DNA from: Candidatus Woesearchaeota archaeon
GTDB lineage: Archaea; Nanobdellota; Nanobdellia; Woesearchaeales; UBA9642
Direction of reading: 5' to 3'
Assembly: GCA_003599145.1 (NCBI GenBank)
Contig: QZIT01000006.1
Span: 124,001-188,000 of the forward strand
DNA length: 64,000 nucleotides
The position numbers and the translations under genes were made by a program. Below are positions 46,941-56,947 of the stretch, piece by piece. A model generated the notes under the pieces. That model did no database searches, was not told the DNA's origin, and was given only the letters and a program-made list of their open reading frames with translations. Position 1 is the stretch's first letter. Every line of letters begins with the position of its first letter.

Positions 46941-48587
46941 ATGGACGAAATCATTGAGAAATGCGCCCTGCAAAATGCAGTAAAGCATGATGGAAAAGCA
47001 AACATGGGCAGTGTTGTAGGCGCAGTTATTCAGGAAATTCCCCATTTTAAAGACAACATGGCTGAAAATTCAAAGAAAATTAAAGCCATTCTGGATAGAG
47101 TGAATAAGCTCTCTTTGGAAGAGCAGAAAAAATTACTTCAAAAATACCCTGAAGAAGTAAAAGAGAAAAAAGAAAGAGACATGTTTGCCTTTTTGAATGT
47201 TACAGGAAGCATAAAAACTGGATTTCCCCCAGGACCTGAAAAATACCCGCACATAGGGCATGCAAAAGCACTCATCCTTAACTATGAACTTGCGAAAAAA
47301 TATAATGGAAAATTTGTTTTGAGATTTGAAGACACGAATCCTGAATTAGTACGGAAGGAATTCTATGACATCATGCTTGAAAATTTTAAATGGCTTGATG
47401 TCAAATGGGATAAGCTGGATTATGCATCGGATCATATGCAGGTATTTTATGATTTTGCTAAAAAACTCCTGACAGAAGGCAAAGCGTATGTTTGTTTTTG
47501 CTCTAAGGAAATCATAAGCGAGGGCAGGGCAAAAGGCACTCCTTGTGTTTGCAGAAATACGGCTCCAGAAGAAAATCTTGCTAACTTTGAAAAAATGATG
47601 ACTTCTTTGACTGAAGGGGCTGCTATTGTGAGACTCAAGATAGATTTGCAGCATCAGAATACTACTATGAGAGATCCTACCATCATGAGGATTATTGAGT
47701 CAGAACATCCGCGAACAAAGAAAAAATACAGAGTCTGGCCTAATTATGACTTTCAAAACTCCATCATGGATGGCATTGAAGGAATTACTCATAGAATGAG
47801 AAGCAAGGAGTTTGAATTGAGAAATGCCCTGCAGAGATACATACAGCAAATGTTAGCATTACCTCAAACAAGCATCTATGAGTTTGCACGCTTTAATCTT
47901 GAAGGCGTTGAAAGCTCTGGCAGAATTATCAGGGAAAAAATTGCAAATCATGAATTGACAGGCTGGGATGATCCTTCGTTAACAACGTTGGTTGCTTTAA
48001 GAAGAAGGGGCTTTCAGGCAAAAGCTATTTATGATTTTGTATTATCAACAGGCATTTCAAAATCAGAAAGCACCTTAACCTGGGATGATTTAATAGTCCA
48101 TAATAAAAGGATTCTTGACAGCCAGTGCAATAGATATTTTTTCATCGAACATCCCGTAAAAATAAGCATTCATGACACTCCAGAAAGAACAGTTGAAGTA
48201 AAACTTCATCCAGAGCAAAACAAAGGCAAAAGAAAATTTAAGCTAACAGGAACTTTTTATGTTGATAAAAAAGATTTTGACCAGTTCAGGGAAAATGAGA
48301 TTATACGATTGATGGACTGTTTAAATTTCAGAAAGCACGGTGATGGCTTTATTTTTGATAGCTTTGAATATGAGCATTTTAAGGGAAAAGGAAAACACAT
48401 CATTCATTGGCTAACCGACGATGCTATTGAAACAAACATTTTCATGCCAAACCATGAAGTAAAAAAAGGGCTTGCAGAAAAAGCAGTTTCAAAATTAAAG
48501 CAGGGAACGATTATTCAGTTTGAACGATTTGGATTCTGCATTTTAGACAACAAAAAAGAAAATATCTTCTGGTTTACGCATCGATAA
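46941..48587 (+). CDS. gltX: Glutamyl-tRNA synthetase (archaeal type)
   Basis: FPPGPEKYPHIGHAKALILNYELAKKYNGKFVLRFEDTNPE. Confidence 0.95.
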   Translation: MDEIIEKCALQNAVKHDGKANMGSVVGAVIQEIPHFKDNMAENSKKIKAILDRVNKLSLEEQKKLLQKYPEEVKEKKERDMFAFLNVTGSIKTGFPPGPEKYPHIGHAKALILNYELAKKYNGKFVLRFEDTNPELVRKEFYDIMLENFKWLDVKWDKLDYASDHMQVFYDFAKKLLTEGKAYVCFCSKEIISEGRAKGTPCVCRNTAPEENLANFEKMMTSLTEGAAIVRLKIDLQHQNTTMRDPTIMRIIESEHPRTKKKYRVWPNYDFQNSIMDGIEGITHRMRSKEFELRNALQRYIQQMLALPQTSIYEFARFNLEGVESSGRIIREKIANHELTGWDDPSLTTLVALRRRGFQAKAIYDFVLSTGISKSESTLTWDDLIVHNKRILDSQCNRYFFIEHPVKISIHDTPERTVEVKLHPEQNKGKRKFKLTGTFYVDKKDFDQFRENEIIRLMDCLNFRKHGDGFIFDSFEYEHFKGKGKHIIHWLTDDAIETNIFMPNHEVKKGLAEKAVSKLKQGTIIQFERFGFCILDNKKENIFWFTHR

Positions 48588-48602
48588 ACTGCGTGTATTC
48601 CT

Positions 48603-49358
48603 TTACTTTTTTGGCTTTGCAATAATAAGGATTCGTTTAGCATCAGCTCTTGCATTGAAAAAGCTCATGGTTTTGAATACGCTGATTATTTCAAATCCTG
48701 CTTTATCCAGGAGGGGTATTATTTCGTTTTTATCATACAATCTTACTTTTTTCTGCTTCTTTTTTATAAACTGCAATTTTTTCCCATCTTTACCATAAAA
48801 CTGTTGGGTAAACACTAAGACTGTTTGATTATTTTTCTGCTCTATAGAATTATCTATTTTTTCGACATAGAGACCATCCATTTGAATATGGCTGAACTTT
48901 TTTCTTCTGAATTTTCTTGATTGTTTGTTCGGTATGTCCAGCAAAAGCAATCCGTCTTTTTTGAGATTTTTTTTCATGCTTTTTAATACAGAAAGATTCC
49001 CAGTATCTGAAAAGTAGCCAAAGCTTGTAAACCAAGAAAGCATAACATCAAATCTTTTTTTTAAAGTAAACTTGCGCATATCTTTTTTGTAATAGTTTTC
49101 TGCATAAGCAGGAAATTTTTCTTTAGCTTCCTTAAGCAATGCCGTTTCAGTATCTATTCCGTAAACTTTAAAGCCTTTTTTCCTGAGCAATGGATGAATT
49201 CTTCCGTTTCCGCAACCAACATCGAGAATAGTAAGGTACTTTTGATGAAGTTTTCGTTCAAATAATTGCAATATCTGCACAATATATGCAGATTCTTCTT
49301 TGCTTTTGTGCTCTCGAAAACGTATGTGCCATTCAAGAGCGGCAGGAATGGCGTTCAT
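48603..49358 (-). CDS. Class I SAM-dependent methyltransferase
   Basis: ILDVGCGNGRIHPLLRKKGFKVYGIDT. Confidence 0.88.
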   Translation of the reverse strand: MNAIPAALEWHIRFREHKSKEESAYIVQILQLFERKLHQKYLTILDVGCGNGRIHPLLRKKGFKVYGIDTETALLKEAKEKFPAYAENYYKKDMRKFTLKKRFDVMLSWFTSFGYFSDTGNLSVLKSMKKNLKKDGLLLLDIPNKQSRKFRRKKFSHIQMDGLYVEKIDNSIEQKNNQTVLVFTQQFYGKDGKKLQFIKKKQKKVRLYDKNEIIPLLDKAGFEIISVFKTMSFFNARADAKRILIIAKPKK

Positions 49359-49418
49359 TATATCCTTTATGTTTATGGCTATTTAAATTTTTGCAAATCG
49401 TAACGTCTGATGGTTGAA

Positions 49419-50624
49419 CTAGTTGCTTTTCACCGCGTAATAGTCTTCAAGAATGATTTTATCCATTTGTTCTAAATTTCTTACCTGATACAACCTCCCA
49501 TTGCCCAGCGCAACCATTTTTTCAGCTAATTGCAATCCTTCTTTTGAAAGATTAATGCCTATCATGGATAAGGTGATGTTGTGGTTTCTTGCGCTGCTCA
49601 CTGCCTCGAGCGTTTCTTTTTCAGGGTTTTTTCCCCGAGTGGGCATGGCATCCGTTAATAGAATCAAATGTTTAGTTTCATGTTTGGGAAACAATTCTAT
49701 TGCCCTCAGGATGGTTTTTTGAATATCTGTTTCATTGCTCGCTTTGATTTCTGCAAGCTCTCTCAAAATGTGCATGAAATCTGTTGTTGGAGCTACCTGT
49801 GTTTTTATGTCGCTGCCAAAAACAATAAGGCCTACTTTATTTTTTTCTGCGATGGCTTTATAGCAAAGTGCAATGCCTGCCTTTTTTGCAGTTTTTAGTT
49901 TCTCTCCTCGCATGCTTCCTGATGCATCCAAGCCGTAAATAATGGAAATTCTTCCTTTGTTCTCCCTTTCAAACATCATCAAATCCTGTTTATCCAGCTT
50001 CGTATGCCCCCTTCTCAAGGCTTTTTTGATGCTTGCCTTTATTGCCAGATCTCTATACCTGCTTTTTTTATAGAGAGAAACGTTGTTTTTTTCTCCGTAA
50101 ATGGATTTTTCTTTTTTCTTTTTTTCTCCAAACCCTTTCGGCATTAAATGGTCAAGCTCTTCAACATATAAAACAAGAGAACTTAGCAATAATCCTTTAT
50201 CAGTTACGGTTCCTCGATTGTCCAGCAGCTTCTTCTTTTGTAAATCGCGTATTTTTTGTTCTATATGCTCTTTGATGAGTTTTTTAAATTCAGGAATCTT
50301 GATATTTTTTTCAACATAATCAGGACTGTAGCCAGTAAGTTCTTTAACAATAACTTCCCCATACAATTGCTCTGCAAGTTTATAATCCTTCACTAAATTT
50401 TCATAAATAAGGTCGGGAGTAAATCCCCCTAGTCCCTGCGTTAAAGAATCTGCTATTAACTTGCCATCATCAACAGTGTCTTTGTCATTTTCAATGACCG
50501 AGTGCATTAATTTTTCTTCTTCAGTTTGCTTGTCTAAGGCTCCTGAAAGTTCTTCAACAGTCTCAGTTTTCTTAGCTTTTGTTTTTTCTTCTTTCAAATC
50601 AAACTCTGTGTCAGAGGTAATCAC
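49419..50624 (-). CDS. VWA-domain protein
   Basis: IIYGLDASGSMRGEKLKTAKKAG (MIDAS); adjacent MoxR ATPase. Confidence 0.88.
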   Translation of the reverse strand: MITSDTEFDLKEEKTKAKKTETVEELSGALDKQTEEEKLMHSVIENDKDTVDDGKLIADSLTQGLGGFTPDLIYENLVKDYKLAEQLYGEVIVKELTGYSPDYVEKNIKIPEFKKLIKEHIEQKIRDLQKKKLLDNRGTVTDKGLLLSSLVLYVEELDHLMPKGFGEKKKKEKSIYGEKNNVSLYKKSRYRDLAIKASIKKALRRGHTKLDKQDLMMFERENKGRISIIYGLDASGSMRGEKLKTAKKAGIALCYKAIAEKNKVGLIVFGSDIKTQVAPTTDFMHILRELAEIKASNETDIQKTILRAIELFPKHETKHLILLTDAMPTRGKNPEKETLEAVSSARNHNITLSMIGINLSKEGLQLAEKMVALGNGRLYQVRNLEQMDKIILEDYYAVKSN

Positions 50625-51504
50625 CCTTTTTGAATTTGGTGAATTCTTCCTCTATAAACGAGTCTGTGGTTTCCAGATATTTTACAGAGGGCTTTAATTT
50701 TATTCTATGCGCTAAAACAGAGCTGATGACTGCCTTGATATCCTCTAAAATGACGGTTTTTCTTTTTTCCAGCAATGCATTGCTCTGCGCTCTTTCGTAG
50801 ATGCCTATGCTTGCCCTCACGCTTGGTTTTTTTTCTAACCGTTCATCGTTTCTTAATTCCCTGATGAAGCTGACGGCATAGTCAAGCAGGTTTACAGGAA
50901 ACTCAACGATTTTTTTTCCTTTTGAAGTAACTATTTCTTTCTCTATGTCCAGTGTTTCAGGATAGCCTATGGAGATAATATCAAATCTATCCAGAAAAAC
51001 ATCACTTAACGGCTCTGTTGATGTATCTTCAGGGTTCATGGTTCCTATAAAGATAAAATTGCAGTCAAAATCAACATCATAACTGCCTATGGTGATTTTT
51101 CTTTCTTCTAATACTTGCAATAAGGCATTTTGCAGTTTTTCACTGCACCGGTTGATTTCATCAAAAAACAAGATGCCTCCATTTGCCTTGAATATTTTTC
51201 CCTTGGTAAATGCTTCTTTGCTTAAAGGCCCATACTGAATTGCTTTGATAGGGTCGATATCTCCCAGCAAATCTTCTGCAGTCAAATCAGGACTTCCCTG
51301 AACACGGACAAATAACTCCTTGTTTTTTGTTTCCAGAAATTCATAGACGTTTTTTGCCAGCGTTGTCTTTCCTACACCAGGAGGCCCTAATAAAATAACG
51401 TGCCTGTTCATAAACAGAGCAGATTTCAGTTGCTTTTTGGTTTCCTCTTGGCCTAAAATCGCTTCAAAATCTTTTTTCAGTATGTTTTCTTGTAGTTTGT
51501 CCAT
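50611..51504 (-). CDS. MoxR-type AAA+ ATPase
   Basis: LLGPPGVGKTTLAKNV, ILFFDEINRCSEKLQNALLQVLEERKITIG, TMNPED. Confidence 0.93.
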   Translation of the reverse strand: MDKLQENILKKDFEAILGQEETKKQLKSALFMNRHVILLGPPGVGKTTLAKNVYEFLETKNKELFVRVQGSPDLTAEDLLGDIDPIKAIQYGPLSKEAFTKGKIFKANGGILFFDEINRCSEKLQNALLQVLEERKITIGSYDVDFDCNFIFIGTMNPEDTSTEPLSDVFLDRFDIISIGYPETLDIEKEIVTSKGKKIVEFPVNLLDYAVSFIRELRNDERLEKKPSVRASIGIYERAQSNALLEKRKTVILEDIKAVISSVLAHRIKLKPSVKYLETTDSFIEEEFTKFKKGDYL

Positions 51505-51558
51505 AGGCAGATACAGAATGACAGGGGTTATATAAAGTTTACTCTAAACTAGAGTCCA

Positions 51559-52197
51559 TCATACGTGTCTTTTTCCATAGACAATGATACAGTCATTATC
51601 CGTTCCGTTTGCGTTACATGCTTCTTTAAAAAGTTCTTTTTTCACTTTTTTATTTGCTTCAGGATTGTTTGGTCCAGATTCATGATAGTATACGTATTGA
51701 TCGTCAAACCCCGTAAGCACAACAAAATGTCCCTGATAGAAATCTTTTTTTTGAATAATCTTGTTGTAGTCAATTAAAACCATAGGAATATGGTCTTGTT
51801 GAAGGTGCTGTTCAATCTCTTTTAGAGATAGTGCTTTTTTTTCAAAAATAGCATATTTGAGCAATTTTTTAGTGGCTTTGACCATGACAGGAACATCTAT
51901 CCTGCTAAGGATTTTCTCCGCATCTTTTCCAAAATGCTTTCTGATGAACGGTTCTCCTTCTAAATAGGGCTCTAAATCTTCTTTTGAATAATACTTTACG
52001 TTCAATCCAAGATCCTGTAAAACAGAGGCAATCTGCACTGTAGACGTCCATCGATTAGCTTTCCTTCTTGTTAGCTTATCAAGCTCTTCTAAAGCAAAAT
52101 CTTTGTTCAAAAAATGCTTCAGAACAATTTTCATGGCAACCTGCATGCACTGGCTTCCGTCGCCATCATTCTTGTAAAAGGGAATGTTGAGCATCAT
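51559..52197 (-). CDS. C39-like papain-fold peptidase, stand-alone
   Basis: IPFYKNDGDGSQCMQVAMKIVLKHF; GHFVVLTGFDDQYVYYHE. Confidence 0.7.
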   Translation of the reverse strand: MMLNIPFYKNDGDGSQCMQVAMKIVLKHFLNKDFALEELDKLTRRKANRWTSTVQIASVLQDLGLNVKYYSKEDLEPYLEGEPFIRKHFGKDAEKILSRIDVPVMVKATKKLLKYAIFEKKALSLKEIEQHLQQDHIPMVLIDYNKIIQKKDFYQGHFVVLTGFDDQYVYYHESGPNNPEANKKVKKELFKEACNANGTDNDCIIVYGKRHV

Positions 52198-52250
52198 CAA
52201 AGATAAAAAAGAAAATTGTTTTTATAAAGTTTGCTAAAGAATAAAAAAAA

Positions 52251-52541
52251 TTATTCTACAATCTTGAAGATTTCCCTTCTGCCTTTCATATACATTTCTG
52301 TATAATGGGCCATTTCCTTTGCAATATCAGGATCCATTTTTCCAGAACTGTATTCTTCCATTTGTTTTTCGTACTCTTCCAGATTTTTTACCTGTCTTTC
52401 TATGACTACCGTATTGTAATCGCCTACTAAATCAGTCATCACTCTTGCTGTTTTGTCTTCTCCAAATACTTTTAAGAATAATTTTGCCAGCTTTGATGCC
52501 TGTCCTGGCTTTGCAGTAAATGTTTCACGAATGACTAACAT
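52251..52541 (-). CDS. Small alpha/beta-barrel-type (NIPSNAP/ABM-like) protein
   Basis: MLVIRETFTAKPGQASKLAKLFLKVF. Confidence 0.5.
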   Translation of the reverse strand: MLVIRETFTAKPGQASKLAKLFLKVFGEDKTARVMTDLVGDYNTVVIERQVKNLEEYEKQMEEYSSGKMDPDIAKEMAHYTEMYMKGRREIFKIVE

Positions 52542-52555
52542 AATACACCTCCGTT

Positions 52556-52945
52556 TTACCTGCGATTGGGTTGCAGCATGCCTACTCTGTTTCCTTCTGT
52601 ATCTTGGAACATGACAAAACTTCCAACTCCAGGAATGTCCATTGGCTTTCCTAAAACATTTCCGCCAGACTCATTGACCGCTTTCATCTGCGCGTTTAGA
52701 TCATCAACAGCAATCACGATGTGAGGCATTGTTCCATCTTTGCCTTTCTGATAAAACCCTCCGTTTATAGCTCCTGCTGTTTTTGGCCTTTTGGTTTTTT
52801 CATCAACTTCTGTTGTAGTCGCTAAAATATACTTTCCCATTTCAGGACCAAGCTGATTCATTTTCCATCCGAAAACGTTCGAATAAAACGCAATCACTCT
52901 TTTTTTGTCTTCTGCAGGCATTTCAAAATGGACAACAGGATTCAT
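52556..52945 (-). CDS. VOC/glyoxalase family protein
   Basis: VVHFEMPAEDKKRVIAFYSNVFGWKM...FVMFQDTEGNRVGMLQ. Confidence 0.88.
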   Translation of the reverse strand: MNPVVHFEMPAEDKKRVIAFYSNVFGWKMNQLGPEMGKYILATTTEVDEKTKRPKTAGAINGGFYQKGKDGTMPHIVIAVDDLNAQMKAVNESGGNVLGKPMDIPGVGSFVMFQDTEGNRVGMLQPNRR

Positions 52946-52946
52946 T

Positions 52947-53318
52947 TTACACCTTCACTATGGCTTTGAATCCGCCATAAGCCATTCTTTTCACGTCAAA
53001 AGGCATTTGTTTGTCTGTCCATGCAGGATCGTTCATTGCAGGGTCTTTCATCACTTTTGCGTTGACGGCATTGCGATGCGCTTTTGATTTATAGATGATG
53101 AAGGAAAATAAAATAGTTTCGCCTTTCTTGGGCTTGACCAGTTTAGGGAATGTTTGTATTTTCATCTTTCCCATATTTGGCGTCAAATCATCTCCAACAC
53201 ATTCAAAGTATTGAAGAGCGCCATGCTTTTTCCATATTTTTCCTCCAGCCTGCGCCATTTTGCTATACGCTTTAAGATTTTTCGTTGGTACAGGTAAAAC
53301 AAAGCCATCAACATACAT
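52947..53318 (-). CDS. DUF1428 family protein
   Basis: MYVDGFVLPVPTKNLKAYSKMAQAGGKIWKKHGALQYFECVGDDL. Confidence 0.88.
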   Translation of the reverse strand: MYVDGFVLPVPTKNLKAYSKMAQAGGKIWKKHGALQYFECVGDDLTPNMGKMKIQTFPKLVKPKKGETILFSFIIYKSKAHRNAVNAKVMKDPAMNDPAWTDKQMPFDVKRMAYGGFKAIVKV

Positions 53319-53322
53319 AGTA

Positions 53323-53748
53323 TCACCTCTTTGGCATTTTGCGTTCATTCATGTAAAATACTTCCCAGATATGGCCGTCTAAATCTTCAAAGCTTCTTCC
53401 GTACATCCATCCGTGGTCCTGAGGTTTTCTTGGTTCTTTGCCTCCTGCTTTGACGGCCTTGTTGATTATTTCATCAACTTTTTTTCTGCTTTCAACAGCT
53501 AATGCAAGAAGAACTTCAGTTGTTTTTTTTGCATCAGAGATTTTTTTGGGAGTGAATGTCTTAAAGAATTTTTCAACAATAAGCATGGAGTAGATGTTCT
53601 CTCCGATAATCATGCACGCTGCCTTTTTATCGGTAAATTTGGGGTTGAAGGTAAAACCTAGGGTAGAGAAAAATTTTATGGTTTTACTCAAATCTTTTAC
53701 AGGGAGATTCACAAAAATTTGTTTTGCCATAAAAATTTTATGGGCCAA
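53323..53748 (-). CDS. VOC family protein
   Basis: IFVNLPVKDLSKTIKFFSTLGFTFNPKFTD...DLDGHIWEVFYM. Confidence 0.88.
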   Translation of the reverse strand: MAHKIFMAKQIFVNLPVKDLSKTIKFFSTLGFTFNPKFTDKKAACMIIGENIYSMLIVEKFFKTFTPKKISDAKKTTEVLLALAVESRKKVDEIINKAVKAGGKEPRKPQDHGWMYGRSFEDLDGHIWEVFYMNERKMPKR

Positions 53749-53823
53749 GTATTTATAAACCTTTTGAAGGAAGAATCAGAAAACCGCAATGTTTTTATTA
53801 TCCGTCATAGTTTTTACGTTTAG

Positions 53824-53895
53824 GGGCCTGTGGTGTATCGGTAACACGCAACCTTCGCAAGGTTGAGACATCGGGTTCAATTCCCGACAGGTCCA
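53824..53895 (+). tRNA. tRNA-Ala (CGC), intronless
   Basis: GGGCCTG/CAGGTCC with G3:U70; anticodon loop TTCGCAA; T-arm TCGGG-TTCAATT-CCCGA. Confidence 0.92.
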
Positions 53896-53933
53896 TAGCA
53901 AGATTTATATACTACTTATAAGTAACTACTTTT

Positions 53934-54425
53934 ATGGCTCTGTGTGAAACCGTCAAATTGGAGCATGTAGATGACCACGTTCTTGATTTAGTTATCAACT
54001 TAAACAGAATTCCTCAGATCAATACGTTAACAACGTGTGAAGGACATGTTCCGTATGAACCCCCTACGTGGCCTGCTAAAGACGGTTGGATTTATTTTAC
54101 TATTCCTGAAGGTGCTTATAGAGACTTGTTGTTAACGCTGGAGTTGTTCTGTCAGGAAAGGAATTATTTTGCTTTGAGAAACATACGGTCTGTAAAACCT
54201 ATGATAGAAAGCTTTCAAATCGTCGCAGAGTATGAACCCCATCATGATGCTGAAATGAACAATCTTTTTGAAAAGATGAATGATGCAGGAAAAAAAGCAT
54301 ACTTTGAAAGGGCAGAAATAAGAAGAAAAGAAATTCTGCAGGGATGGAGCGATTTAAACGCTCTTGTAGTGCAGTATATTCAAGCTCACATCGCTGAAGA
54401 TATCGAATCCCTTCCGTACAGATAA
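53934..54425 (+). CDS. Hypothetical protein (163 aa)
   Basis: ORF with upstream TATA-like box; VINLNRIPQINTLTTCEGH motif. Confidence 0.6.
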   Translation: MALCETVKLEHVDDHVLDLVINLNRIPQINTLTTCEGHVPYEPPTWPAKDGWIYFTIPEGAYRDLLLTLELFCQERNYFALRNIRSVKPMIESFQIVAEYEPHHDAEMNNLFEKMNDAGKKAYFERAEIRRKEILQGWSDLNALVVQYIQAHIAEDIESLPYR

Positions 54426-54653
54426 TCAGCGCTTGCTTTTCATTCTTCTTTCGCTGACTTCTTTTGTTGGAGCATTTTTGCTAAAGCGCAAAAATTTGTT
54501 GATGCGCATTTCATCTTCCTGCTTCTGCTTTTGCTGTTCAGGCGTCAATTCAGGCATCCTGACATCGATCGTTGCAGACTTCTCTTTATGAAATTTCAAG
54601 TACTTTTCTTTCTTTGCGCTAACTTTCTTTTTTTCCTTGTCTTTTTTGGCCAT
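54426..54653 (-). CDS. Highly charged small protein
   Basis: Lys/Glu-rich ORF. Confidence 0.5.
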   Translation of the reverse strand: MAKKDKEKKKVSAKKEKYLKFHKEKSATIDVRMPELTPEQQKQKQEDEMRINKFLRFSKNAPTKEVSERRMKSKR

Positions 54654-54700
54654 AGAACATCACCCTGAAAGAGAAAATCGCTTATTTATATATTTTTCTT

Positions 54701-55279
54701 TTAGCAAGCTAATTGATAGCCTTGAAACACAAAAGCCTTGACAATCTGCACATCATATAAGTTGATAATGCCGTCGTTGTTTACATCAATTGCCTTTTCT
54801 AATACAGGTTTTTCTCTTCCTAAAAGATAACTATTGAATTTTTCCACATCAGCTTCATCAACCTTGCCGTTGCAGTCAAAATCTCCGCATAAGCAGTCTG
54901 TTGCCTGATAAATCACTATTCGAGTATTGCCCTCTATTTTTCTAGGAGCGTTATCTTCAAAGTAATTGCCGTTAAAAAAGTATTCTCCAGGTGTTGATGG
55001 AGCCTGCACTTGATAAGTGTAAACCTTATCTGAGAATGATACGGTATTTCCTGTATCTGAATCAAGCGAAAAGCCTTCTGGCACAGTATCTTTGACTAAC
55101 GCCTGCTTTCCATTGTAAACCGTTACGCTAAAAACCTCTCCTGTGGTTGCATAATTAGGCAGCACTCTGTATACTGTAGGCTGGGCAACAACATTTCCGG
55201 TAATGCCTTTGGAAGAAACGAGAATGGCAATAAAGAGTATTCCCAAACATGCCAGTAAAACAGCAGTCATCGGTTTCAT
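54701..55279 (-). CDS. Secreted protein with C-terminal dockerin type I-like domain
   Basis: CGDFDCNGKVDEADVEKFNSYLLG...AIDVNNDGIINLYDVQIVKAFVF. Confidence 0.82.
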   Translation of the reverse strand: MKPMTAVLLACLGILFIAILVSSKGITGNVVAQPTVYRVLPNYATTGEVFSVTVYNGKQALVKDTVPEGFSLDSDTGNTVSFSDKVYTYQVQAPSTPGEYFFNGNYFEDNAPRKIEGNTRIVIYQATDCLCGDFDCNGKVDEADVEKFNSYLLGREKPVLEKAIDVNNDGIINLYDVQIVKAFVFQGYQLAC

Positions 55280-55310
55280 ACTGCAACATTATTTTGGTTG
55301 TTTATAAAGC

Positions 55311-55805
55311 TTATGAAAGAAATAAACCAATGTATCTTGGCATCTTAGGAAGAAACTTTTCAGGATGTTTTTGCAAGCTTTCCAAGAGCTCTTTTTTTGT
55401 AAACCATTTTATTTCCTCAACTTCGTCTTCCTGAAAAATAAGCTCTGAAGCAGGTTTATCAATCTTTAACGTAAACCATTGCGTAAAGTACTTATATTGC
55501 CCGTAGGGAGCTGTTTTAGGGCCTAATGTTGGTTTAATATTTTTTAACCCTAATTCTTCTTCTGCCTCTTTGATAATATTTTGTTCATAGGTTTCTCCTT
55601 CGTCAACAGTTCCTGCGACAGCAGGTCCCCATTTGCCAGGGTCGTGTTTTTTATTCCTGTGCCTTTTTGCTAAAAGAATATCTCCCTTGCTGTTGGTAAT
55701 CCACAAGGCAGAAACCCGGTAAATATCATCTGGCTTTTCATCTTCTCGGTATTTATGTCCTATAACGTTATCATGCTCATCAACAATAATCATTCTGGGT
55801 TTCAT
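55311..55805 (-). CDS. Nudix hydrolase
   Basis: GTVDEGETYEQNIIKEAEEELGL; internal ATG of ORF 55311..55826. Confidence 0.88.
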   Translation of the reverse strand: MKPRMIIVDEHDNVIGHKYREDEKPDDIYRVSALWITNSKGDILLAKRHRNKKHDPGKWGPAVAGTVDEGETYEQNIIKEAEEELGLKNIKPTLGPKTAPYGQYKYFTQWFTLKIDKPASELIFQEDEVEEIKWFTKKELLESLQKHPEKFLPKMPRYIGLFLS

Positions 55806-55944
55806 GTTTTTTTTGTAGCTGATCATACTATAAATAGTTTGTGCATAGATTAAAAAAAGATAAGACTTATTTAATATTCCTTTCTAGTGGTGAATTTACG
55901 AAATATTTATAAACGTGCATTTAATCTCATTTGAAGGTCCTACA

Positions 55945-56790
55945 ATGTCAGAAGCAATAGCGCAAACTGTTGAGAGAGAATTTGCTTTGATTACCTATGC
56001 GAATCTTACCCAGATAGATTTGCGCGAAAGCAATTATCCAGATGCTAAATTTGGTGGAATTTTTTTCTCAGGCACGAATGTACATACAGGATATGTATAC
56101 ACTTTGGGGGTTATTGTTAAACATGATCGTACTCCCTACGTAAATATTAATACTGAACAAAGAGGTTCATTCTTAAACAAAGGCTCTGAAAGACAGGCTC
56201 AATGTGCATTAGAATCCCTTGCTATGACGGTAAGAGAGAGGATTGGGGGATATTTTCAGATTCACCCATTTTATGGCGCAATTTATGGAACGCATTTTAA
56301 TCCTATTACTGATTTTTGCAAAGGAAATATGGATGAGCCGTTAGGCATGACTATCCATCTTGTTAACGATGCTGGGCAGTTTGATGATGAAATGACGAGA
56401 GAAGCTCTTTACATGGGAAATACGATCTCCGTTCCAGGACCAAATGCCCAAAGGTTTCTTGAGTATATGAAAGCTGTAAATCTGCGTAATCCAAACCAGC
56501 AAGACAGAGACCAAGCAATCACTAATGGTTTAGGCGAGCAATGGGATGCCGAATTTAAAAAATTTAATCCTCCTGCAAAAAGAAGATGGCTGTTTTTTAA
56601 ACAACCATCAATTCCTCCCGCAATGGAAGTTACCCAGCACAGTATTGCTGATATGATGGATTATTTACAGGAATTGGGTTTGAGGGATTTGAGAGCAACG
56701 CAAGCTAATTATCAAGGGCTAACCTCTACTGAGCTAGATGCGGCAACATTGCCAAGAGAAAAAATTGAGCATATGTTTGAAACATTCTAA
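55945..56790 (+). CDS. Hypothetical protein
   Basis: ORF 55915..56790; ATG 55945 likely. Confidence 0.55.
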   Translation: MSEAIAQTVEREFALITYANLTQIDLRESNYPDAKFGGIFFSGTNVHTGYVYTLGVIVKHDRTPYVNINTEQRGSFLNKGSERQAQCALESLAMTVRERIGGYFQIHPFYGAIYGTHFNPITDFCKGNMDEPLGMTIHLVNDAGQFDDEMTREALYMGNTISVPGPNAQRFLEYMKAVNLRNPNQQDRDQAITNGLGEQWDAEFKKFNPPAKRRWLFFKQPSIPPAMEVTQHSIADMMDYLQELGLRDLRATQANYQGLTSTELDAATLPREKIEHMFETF

Positions 56791-56846
56791 GAATTTTTTT
56801 GATATATCCATAGCTTTATAAACATCGTATAATCTCTGAAAAGCAA

Positions 56847-56943
56847 GGGCTGGTAGTTAAATCTGGTATAACGCGCCCATGGCATGGGTGAGGCTCCGGG
56901 TTCAAAAGAGACGAAACATCTCAAGAAAATCCCGGCCAGTCCA
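56847..56943 (+). tRNA. tRNA-Ala (GGC) with 23-nt T-loop intron
   Basis: GGGCTGG/CCAGTCC with G3:U70; D-stem GTTA/TAAC; anticodon arm CGCCC-ATGGCAT-GGGTG; T-stem CCGGG/CCCGG interrupted. Confidence 0.88.
56907..56929 (+). other. Predicted tRNA intron, position 59/60 (AGAGACGAAACATCTCAAGAAAA)
   Basis: Removal gives CCGGG-TTCAAAT-CCCGG; internal GAGA/TCTC hairpin; TTC/GAA pairing. Confidence 0.75.
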
Positions 56944-56947
56944 TTTT

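Noticed and set aside
49419-51504. MoxR plus VWA pair as a novel system
   Set aside because: MoxR/VWA gene pairs are widespread; nothing unusual seen beyond that.
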